This document shows, piece after piece, positions 38,001-44,528 of a DNA stretch of 64,000 bases; position 1 is the first letter of the stretch; each line of letters begins with the position of its first letter. The notes beneath the pieces were generated by a model. That model was given only the letters and a program-made list of their open reading frames with translations. It had not been told where the DNA came from and did not search any database. A program made the position numbers and the translations under genes. The stretch is from CAZGYE01 sp964530165. Its GTDB lineage: Bacteria > Planctomycetota > Planctomycetia > Planctomycetales > Planctomycetaceae. The DNA lies in the NCBI GenBank assembly GCA_964530165.1, contig CAZGYE010000001.1, positions 25,937 through 89,936 of the forward strand. Reading direction: 5' to 3'.

Positions 38001-38240
38001 TCGCCCCAGTCGCCGCAGACAATTCACGGCCGATGCGAGATCGCTACCGAGGGGTTTCTTGTTGTTTCGATCGAGCGCGAGCTTGCGAAAGCCCTCATAG
38101 GCGTCGCGGAAGTTGCCGGCGGCCATCTGCTTCGTGGCGGCGGCCCGCTGATCCACAATCGAGGTTTCCGCGGCCAGAACGAAAACACCCAACATCCAGA
38201 CGCCGAACAGGAACGTACAGGCAATCCTTTTTCCGAGCAT
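32100..38240 (-). CDS. Large alpha-2-macroglobulin family protein lacking the thioester
   Basis: A 2046-residue exported protein: signal peptide IACTFLFGVWMLGVFVLAAET, an N-terminal helical repeat region (about 30-400), then MG-type beta domains including RPVYRPLQTAKFKFWVRN, TDRREYKPGDKVRLMI, and the post-bait segment MPENLTTWKIRAWTMG, followed by the alpha-helical toroid (LSDGGWGWFSGWGEHSGPHTTALVVHG). Bacterial A2Ms are thought to trap proteases. At the thioester site (about residue 1508) the sequence is YPHKTTDTTLNRFLP, so both Cys and Gln of the usual CxEQ are missing. A Gly-rich stretch near 1255-1285 could be the bait. Start chosen at 38240, ahead of the signal peptide. Confidence 0.92.
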   Translation of the reverse strand: MLGKRIACTFLFGVWMLGVFVLAAETSIVDQRAAATKQMAAGNFRDAYEGFRKLALDRNNKKPLGSDLASAVNCLRRLGRVAEIDEFREQVVETHATNWRLLSAAAKTLIDGAHHGTIVAGQFHRGNRRGGGRYVDSTERDRVRALQLMRQALPLTAGEADRRALSDFYFDFARFIQYQRSHNAAWRLGYLTDLSKLPDYEQGYRYYDYGYGGGSRGAPVDAEGNPVFHHLPESFEAAKTDGQRWRWMLHQVGVAAADRENEADSIFAGFLRNQFGVQSMRQYAAFFARQAGDEDDKDESGPYALHTLAEDETIAKLATGIKRFKLPDEFNFIRIYQQIAERGKSNYGEQALNTLAQIFEDRRQYPKAADQWRRSIKQYGPGQNGFKPKRLKQIVGNWGRFENAGVQPAGTGGTVEFRFRNGKQVTFEAHRIKVPKLLDDVKAYLKSSPARLNWQQMNIANIGYRLVHQGQQKYVGERVAQWDVDLKPRPAHFDTRITVATPLQEPGAYLLTGKMTDGNTSRVIIWISDTVIVNKRLGSRAYYFVADAVTGKPIAKANVEFFGYRQVRVAKNRYRIDTSNFAELSDADGQVIPDPVDLQKNYQWVAIARTDAGRFAYLGFGGVWYGRTYNQAYNSNKVFVITDRPVYRPLQTAKFKFWVRNARYNAQNVSQFANQTFTVRITNPKGAHVLEKKFESDAFGGFEGEFKLPDDATLGMYGIGIVNRKDVSGGGSFRVEEYKKPEFEVTIDAPDEPVMLGEKIAATVRAKYYFGAPVTEAKVHYKVLRTSHTSRWFPKGKWDWFYGPGYWWFSPDYTWYPGWERWGCKRPSPWWWPRRQDPPEVVLDNEVEIGPDGTVKIEIDTALAKEVHGDQDHRYQITAEVVDQSRRTIVGAGQVLVARKPFQVFGWVHRGHYRVGDVVGAYFKAQTLDQKPVQGKGELTLYQITYGKDAQPVETKVETWKLDTDPQGEAHIQIKAAAAGQYRLSYKVTDKKKHTIEGGYVFNVIGEGLVGAGYRFNDIELLTDRREYKPGDKVRLMINTNRVGGTVVLFLRPTGGVYQPPQILRLKGKSTVHELTVVKKDMPNFFIEAFTVSGAKVFTETREVVVPPVKRVVNVEVQPSAEEYQPGAPAKVKLKLTDLAGKPFAGSTVVSIYDKSVEYISGGTNVAEIKAFFWKWRRSHYPSTYSSVMRSFGNLLRAGEEGMSNLGAFGYLVIDQLSAPGKAGKKAKRRSSDKVVTESESARGYGSNRKMALDNAAPDAQPASAPASGGRGGGGGAGAEQFVQPTVRKKFADTAYWAGAINVGKDGLAEISLTMPENLTTWKIRAWTMGHGTRVGQGEAEIITTKNLLVRMQAPRFFVEKDEVVLSANVHNYLKIAKQVTVVLELEGRTLAPMGSPVQTVKISANGEKRVDWKVKAIKPGMAVVRMKALTDEESDALEMRFPVTVHGMLKTESFTGVIRPNKTSAAINVSVPTQRQINQTRLEVRYSPTLAGAMVDALPYLVSYPHKTTDTTLNRFLPTVITQNILKRMKLDLKAIQKKRTNLNAQEIGDDPQRAKGWKRYKHNPVFDEAEVTRMVKQGVKDLTAMQLSDGGWGWFSGWGEHSGPHTTALVVHGLQLAKANDVALVPGVMQRGVTWLKDYQDSQVQRLKNAPKKKKPYKLHADNIDALVFMVLVDADVVDDAMHGFLYRDRTKLSVYAKALYGLALHKMDDKEKLTMIVRNIDQFLISDDENQTAYLKLPAGSYWWYWWGSETEANSYYLKLLAKTDPRGDKASRLVKYLLNNRKHATYWNSTRDTAVAIESLAEYLRASGEDRPDLTVEVYYDGKKQKEVKVNAENLFSFDNKFVLVGDAVDSGKHKVELRKKGRGPLYFNAYLTNFTLEDFITRAGLELKVNRKYYKLHRQDKRVKVAGSRGQALGQRVEKYRREELANFANLKSGDLVEIELEIDSKNDYEYLVFEDMKAAGFEPADLRSGYNSNPLGAYMELRDERVTFFTKRLARGKHSVSYRVRAEVPGLFSALPTKAYAMYAPELKGNSDEIKLLIED

Positions 38241-38523
38241 GGTTTGTCTTCTGCCTCCCCATTGAAGAATCAACCGTCGTTTAGGTTGCAGCCGCATTGG
38301 AGCGAATGCCCTGTTGAGAATCTCTGACGCATTGGGGGCGTGGAAAGTTCCCACAATTGTGTATGAGTTCCCAGACATCGCGGTTGCCACAGCAGACGGT
38401 GGGTGGCGGGGTCATCAAAGCGAATGCGATGGCCCCGATGCATTGTTTCCGGGCCTTCCCGACCACCCTGCGGGCGGCGCCCATCAGATCCGGCCACCCG
38501 ACGCCTTTCGGAAGTCCGAAATC
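38241..38523. repeat. Intergenic region with copy of the GGTGGGTGGC element
   Basis: No gene. From about 38397 to 38516 it carries the element also seen at 7658: GGTGGGTGGC, AAGCGAATGCGATGGCC, TTTCCGGGCCTTCCC and GGCCACCCGACG in the same order. Its ends are partly inverted to each other. Confidence 0.7.
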
Positions 38524-38558
38524 AAAAAGCGAGGACGATTCCTTTGAATCGTCCTCGC
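38524..38558 (-). terminator. Rho-independent terminator of the YTV gene
   Basis: On the minus strand a perfect 13-bp stem GCGAGGACGATTC/GAATCGTCCTCGC with a four-base loop, followed by TTTTT. It lies about 75 bases after the stop of the YTV-repeat gene. Confidence 0.93.
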
Positions 38559-38631
38559 CTAAGGAAGGAGACTGAATGATGACGCAAACACGTCGAATCC
38601 TACCTGTCGAGTCGGCCGGATTCTCTGCAGC

Positions 38632-39993
38632 TCAAAGGCTGCATCCACGCTGCTTCTTGCGGCAGGTTGTTGGACACTCGCAGCACGAAACCGGGACCTT
38701 CCTGCAGACCACGCGGGGCACGCAGCGGGTTGCGGTGTAACACACTTCACGTGGTACGCAACGCCGGACCGTGACCATCTTGGTGCAGCAGACCCGCTTA
38801 CAAACCGTGTAGGGCACTCTTCGCGTACACGTCTTTTGCTCGTAGGTGCAAGTTGTGTAGGGGACCTTCTTGGTGCAGCACTTCTTGACCCAGGTGCAGG
38901 TGGTATAGGGAACCCTCTTCGTCACGCATTGTTCCGTCCACGTGCATGTTGTGTACGGAACCCGCTTGGTGCAGCACTGCTTGACCATAGTGCAGGTGGT
39001 GTAGGGAACCTTCTTGGTGCAGCACTCTCTGACCCAGGTGCAGGTGGTGCAGGGAACCTTCTTCGTCACGCATTGTCTTGTCCATGTGCAGGTCGTGTAC
39101 GGAACCCGGCAACGCTTGACTTCTTGGACGTAACGCGTGCAGCAAATTTGCTTCTGGACGGTTTTCGGGCACCAGACCTTGCGGCAGACGGTCGTGCCGG
39201 GACACTGAACCTTCACCGTCTTGCAGCAGCCCGGCTTGTAAACTGGGCAACTGCCGGAGCAGTCGTACTCCCAGGTGCCAGGCTCGCGGACGCACTTCTC
39301 GACGACCGGACCGGGAACGTGTTCCACGACTGTCTTCCACTCGCCACAGCAAACCTCGACTGTCTTGTATTCGGTGATCGGCTTGCAGACGGTGTAGCAG
39401 ACGTCGCGGTAACAAGTCTTGTAAACTGGTTTGCAGACGGTGTAGCAGACGTCGCGGTAACAGGTCTGGTAGACCGGCTTGCAAACGGTGTAGCACACAT
39501 CGCGGTAGCAGGTTTTGTAGACCGGCTTGCAGACGGTGTAGCAGACGTCGCGGTAGCAGGTTTTGTAGACCGGCTTGCAGACGGTGTAGCAGACGTCGCG
39601 GTAGCAGGTCTTGTAGACCGGCTTGCAGACGGTGTAGCAGACGTCGCGGTAGCAGGTCTTGTAGACCGGTCTGCAGACGGTGTAACACTTGTTGCGATAG
39701 CAGGTCTCGTACACGTTCTTGTAGCAGGTAACCGGAACCTGCTCACAAAGAGTGTCGTAGACCGTCTTCGTGCAGGTGTACTGTTCCTGTTCCCAGACCG
39801 TTTCCTTAACGATCTTGTAGCAGGTCTTCTGGCAGCTCTTGGCTTGACAGTAATCGCCGCGGGGAGCACAGGCTTCCGTCGGGCAGCAGTTGTAGCTGGC
39901 CGCTCCGCAGTAGCCGGCCGCTTGAACGTCTCGGCCATCGCTTGCAGCCAGCAGCAGAGTGACCACGACGGGAATCCAGAGTCTGTTCTTCAT
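38632..39993 (-). CDS. Secreted cysteine-rich YTV-repeat protein, probable cell-envelope protein
   Basis: A signal peptide (WIPVVVTLLLAASDGRDVQA) precedes a 453-residue protein that is very rich in cysteine. Residues about 95-205 hold seven copies of a 16-residue unit of the type CYRDVCYTVCKPVYKT, the planctomycete YTV motif; residues about 290-400 hold a second set of the type VPYTTCTWxxxCCTKK. YTV proteins are regarded as planctomycete cell-wall proteins, and the regular cysteines suggest a disulfide-linked wall. The start has AGGAACCAGGCAG upstream, and a strong terminator follows, so it is monocistronic. Confidence 0.9.
   Translation of the reverse strand: MKNRLWIPVVVTLLLAASDGRDVQAAGYCGAASYNCCPTEACAPRGDYCQAKSCQKTCYKIVKETVWEQEQYTCTKTVYDTLCEQVPVTCYKNVYETCYRNKCYTVCRPVYKTCYRDVCYTVCKPVYKTCYRDVCYTVCKPVYKTCYRDVCYTVCKPVYKTCYRDVCYTVCKPVYQTCYRDVCYTVCKPVYKTCYRDVCYTVCKPITEYKTVEVCCGEWKTVVEHVPGPVVEKCVREPGTWEYDCSGSCPVYKPGCCKTVKVQCPGTTVCRKVWCPKTVQKQICCTRYVQEVKRCRVPYTTCTWTRQCVTKKVPCTTCTWVRECCTKKVPYTTCTMVKQCCTKRVPYTTCTWTEQCVTKRVPYTTCTWVKKCCTKKVPYTTCTYEQKTCTRRVPYTVCKRVCCTKMVTVRRCVPREVCYTATRCVPRVVCRKVPVSCCECPTTCRKKQRGCSL
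39380..39715 (-). repeat. 48-bp tandem coding repeat, seven units
   Basis: Units start at 39380, 39428, 39476, 39524, 39572, 39620 and 39668; the last is more diverged. Each encodes one 16-residue YTV unit. Near identity of the central copies suggests recent duplication or gene conversion. Confidence 0.95.
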
Positions 39994-40372
39994 CTGCCTG
40001 GTTCCTGAATCCTTCGGACTGACGGAAATGGACGCTCCGGACCGAGACCAAGTTGGTCCTTATCGGCGTTTCCCAACCTTTCTAACTTCGGCCACACAGG
40101 CAGCCTGCTTGAGCCACTATTCCTATTTCTACCACGCCTCCTAACATCCCAGCTTCTTGTCGGTCCTCGAATCCGTATAACCGGCGCGATCGAACGTGCG
40201 AACAAGGCAGGGTGGAACGTCTGCCACACAACATCCTTCACAAATCAGAGTCAACAAACGCTCCCCGGCCTCGATTCACGTGGCTGTGAATGTTATTCTC
40301 GATGCACGTGCCGGCGTAACGGCCGGAGAGGTGATCGTGTGTGTCCCGCCCTTGCAGCGATGAGCCGTCACC
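39994..40372. other. Divergent intergenic region, nothing recognised
   Basis: 379 bases between the YTV gene and the isomerase gene, which diverge. Both promoters should be here but I cannot point to a clear sigma-70 pair. No gene or repeat seen. Confidence 0.5.
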
Positions 40373-41200
40373 ATGAAATTTGCCACTTGCCACGAAATGT
40401 TCGTCGACTGGGACTGGGAGCGTCAGTGCCAATTCATCGCCGAAGTGGGTTATGGGGGAATCGAACTGGCTCCGTTTGTGCTCGCGCCGCGGATTACGGA
40501 CGTGGCGGCTGAACGCCGGCAGACGATGCGTCGCCAGGCCGAAGAGAGGGGGCTACAGATCATTGGCGCGCATTGGCTGCTGGCAAAGACCGAGGGGCTG
40601 CACCTGACGACGGCCGACGCGGCCGTCCGCAAGGCGACGTCCCAATATCTGATCGAGCTGGGAAACGCCTGCGCGGACTTCGGCGGGGATGTGTTGGTGT
40701 TCGGTTCTCCCTTTGAGCGAAGCCTGGAACCCGGCATCACTTGCGAGCAGGCGTACGCCAACGCGGCGGAAGTGTTTGTTGCGGCCCTGCCCGCCTTGGC
40801 CGATCGCGGCGTCCGCATTTGCATGGAACCGCTGACGCGGCACGAGACCGACTTCGTCAACACGTGCGCCGAAGCCATGGAGCTAATCGACATGGTCGAC
40901 CAGCCCAACTTTCGTCTGCACCAGGACGTGAAAGCGATGTTGGGGGCCGAATCGGAACCGATACCGGTCCTCATCGAACGCTACGCGCCACACCTCGGAC
41001 ATTTTCATGCGAACGACAGCAACCTTCTCGGCCCGGGCATGGGCGAGACGGACTATGTTCCCATCTTCGAAGCGCTGCTGAAAGCAAAGTACGACGGTTG
41101 GGTTTCGGTGGAGGTGTTCGACTACGAACCGGGTCCGGAAAAGATTGCGCGAGACAGTTTTTTTTACATGAAAGAAACACTCGAGCGCGCTGCGACGTAG
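40373..41200 (+). CDS. Sugar phosphate isomerase/epimerase-like TIM-barrel protein
   Basis: A 275-residue xylose-isomerase-like TIM barrel (AP endonuclease 2 family): MKFATCHEMFVDWDWE, GGIELAPF, GLQIIGAHWLL, VFGSPFERS, ICMEPLTRHETDFVN, NFRLHQDVKAM, LGHFHANDSN and WVSVEVFDYEPGPE. The Glu, Asp-x-x, His and Glu residues of the metal site are all in place. Substrate unknown; D-tagatose/psicose epimerase-like and inosose enzymes are the closest known types. Stands alone, divergent from the YTV gene. Confidence 0.88.
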   Translation: MKFATCHEMFVDWDWERQCQFIAEVGYGGIELAPFVLAPRITDVAAERRQTMRRQAEERGLQIIGAHWLLAKTEGLHLTTADAAVRKATSQYLIELGNACADFGGDVLVFGSPFERSLEPGITCEQAYANAAEVFVAALPALADRGVRICMEPLTRHETDFVNTCAEAMELIDMVDQPNFRLHQDVKAMLGAESEPIPVLIERYAPHLGHFHANDSNLLGPGMGETDYVPIFEALLKAKYDGWVSVEVFDYEPGPEKIARDSFFYMKETLERAAT

Positions 41201-41770
41201 TGTGATCGTTGCTTTTGGAAGAAATTCAAAAAACAACACAAAAATTTTTGCAGCCGTTCGACTGGGCATCAAACTGTTGGGGAGCGTCAACTCGCGCGAC
41301 AACCTGACAAACACTTTCTCGCATCGTACTGCGCGCGTGTGCGGAAAACACTATTATTACCGCACGAAACGCATATCGTGTTTCTTCACTGGTTGAGAAG
41401 ACAGAAGGTGAGCGCAACGCGGCGCATTTTTTTCCACTTCGCGACTTGTCGATTGCAACGGACGATGATGCGCTGGATGGACTCAACTTCGCAAGAAATG
41501 GGTTGCACATTTTTCTGAAATTCGTACGATGATTCGCAATTGAGTGTAAGCCTTTGTGTGACAACAGATGTCAGTCGAGAATCGAACATGACTTCAGTCG
41601 TTAGCCATTGTTGGTTGACATCCCTATTTGGCAGGGGCTTGCAGACGGCTTGTCACGGTTGACAAGCCGGAAGGGATTCAGTGTTGTGTGTGGCTCGTCT
41701 TTGCCGAATTGAAAGCCCGGCGCCAGTGGCAAAGCGGCCAACCGTTTGGCTCTGTAAGGAGGGAATTACG
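41201..41770. other. 570-base AT-richer intergenic region
   Basis: Lower GC than its surroundings, with runs such as AAAAATTTTT near 41240. A 9-bp stem GGCTTGTCA/TGACAAGCC lies at 41650-41671, about 100 bases before the lysine-rich protein start. No gene seen. It probably holds the promoter and a long leader of that gene. Confidence 0.5.
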
Positions 41771-41950
41771 GTGGCCAAGAAGAAAGTGAAGAAGAAGGCC
41801 GTGAAGAAGAAGGCCGTCAAGAAGAAGGCCGTCAAGAAGAAGGCCGTCAAGAAAAAGACTGCCAAGAAGAAGACCAAGAAGAAGACGGCTAAGAAAAAAA
41901 CCGCCAAGAAGAAGGCGAAGAAAAAAACCGCCAAGAGGAAGAAGAAGTAG
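41771..41950 (+). CDS. Lysine-rich histone H1-like protein
   Basis: A 59-residue protein of almost only Lys, Ala, Val and Thr, built from units such as KKKAVKK and AKKKTKKKT, ending KRKKK. The start is GTG 41771 with a strong AAGGAGGG seven bases upstream, and a perfect terminator follows, so this is a genuine gene in spite of its composition. It resembles bacterial histone-H1-like proteins that bind DNA without sequence preference; a nucleoid role would suit planctomycetes with their compact nucleoids (inference). The repeat structure makes copy-number change likely. Confidence 0.75.
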   Translation: MAKKKVKKKAVKKKAVKKKAVKKKAVKKKTAKKKTKKKTAKKKTAKKKAKKKTAKRKKK

Positions 41951-41996
41951 TCTTGGCTCTTCGTCCCGTTGACAGCGGCAACCAGCTACAACAAGC

Positions 41997-42036
41997 AAGA
42001 AGCGGTCGAACGTGTTTCGACCGCTTCTTCTATTTT
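41997..42036 (+). terminator. Rho-independent terminator after the lysine-rich gene
   Basis: A perfect 14-bp stem AAGAAGCGGTCGAA/TTCGACCGCTTCTT with a 5-base loop, followed by CTATTTT. The opposing rnc gene ends 20 bases later. Confidence 0.9.
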
Positions 42037-42056
42037 GGATTGGTCTCATCGGCGAC

Positions 42057-42773
42057 TTACGGCAACTCGTCGCCTTCGATTTCGAACAGTGCGTTGTGGG
42101 CCGCCCGCTGTTCGGCCTCTTTCTTGGTCGAGCCCCAAGCCGCCGGATACGTCCTCGGACCGATCACTGCCGACATCTGGAAACACTTGGAGTGATCGGG
42201 TCCTTTTTCGTCGAGCAGACGATAAACGGGCGTCTCGCCGGATGTCTTCTGCGCCAGTTGCTGTAGCAAGCTCTTAAAGTTCTTGCCCTGATCCAACTCG
42301 GTCACCCGATCGATTTTCAAGGCCAACAGGCGTTCCACCAGATCTTGGGCTGTCTTCAACCCGCCGTCGAGATAGACGCCGGCGATCAACGATTCAAACA
42401 CAGCCGCCATGATTGACGAGGGAATCTTGTCGTGGGTGCTCAGCCCTTTGCCGAGCAACAGAAACTGATCCAGCCCCAACTCCTCACTGATATCTGCACA
42501 GGTGTTGCCACTGACAAGCACGGATTTGATGCGGGTCAGCTCGCCCTCGAGAAATTCGGGGAAGCGGTGGAAGAGCGTCTCACAGACAATCAGACCAAGA
42601 ATCGAATCGCCGAGGAATTCCAGCCGCTCGTTGGAGGCCAACCGCGTCTTGGCCACTGAGGCGTGCGTCAGACACCGCCTGAGCAGTTCTCGGTCCCGGA
42701 ACCGATATTGCAGAGCGGTTTCGCAACCGGCGAGTTTTTCCTCGAGGGATGAGACTTCAGAATTCTCCGACAT
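42057..42773 (-). CDS. rnc: Ribonuclease III
   Basis: Double-strand-specific endoribonuclease for rRNA and mRNA processing. The signature NERLEFLGDSILGL lies near residue 50, the second catalytic acidic residues in MAAVFESLIAGVYLDGG, and a C-terminal dsRNA-binding domain ends SGETPVYRLLDEKGPDHSKCF...STKKEAEQRAAHNAL. I chose ATG 42773 because AGG is eight bases upstream; ATG 42779 is two codons earlier. About 238 residues, normal for the family. It is divergent from htrA. Confidence 0.95.
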   Translation of the reverse strand: MSENSEVSSLEEKLAGCETALQYRFRDRELLRRCLTHASVAKTRLASNERLEFLGDSILGLIVCETLFHRFPEFLEGELTRIKSVLVSGNTCADISEELGLDQFLLLGKGLSTHDKIPSSIMAAVFESLIAGVYLDGGLKTAQDLVERLLALKIDRVTELDQGKNFKSLLQQLAQKTSGETPVYRLLDEKGPDHSKCFQMSAVIGPRTYPAAWGSTKKEAEQRAAHNALFEIEGDELP

Positions 42774-42993
42774 CGTCATTACCTAAGACTATTGGAGGTC
42801 TACACTTTTGTCAACACAGTCTCATCACGCCGAAAGCCAAAGAATCTGGCGAACTCATCCAACGGCAAAGCCCTTCCGACACGTATAATTATGTGGTAAC
42901 TTTCACGACGCAGTGGTCGAATGTGAGACCGTGTGGAAATGCCTGGGAACCAAAAGGGTTACTCTGCACCCTATCGAGGAGGGAGATCGAGAA

Positions 42994-44502
<1,509 letters not shown>

Positions 44503-44528
44503 CACGGGCGCCGGTTCCTGCGGGATTC

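Noticed and set aside
39380..39715. CRISPR array or satellite
   Set aside because: The 48-base period encodes a 16-residue protein repeat inside a gene with signal peptide, ribosome site and terminator.
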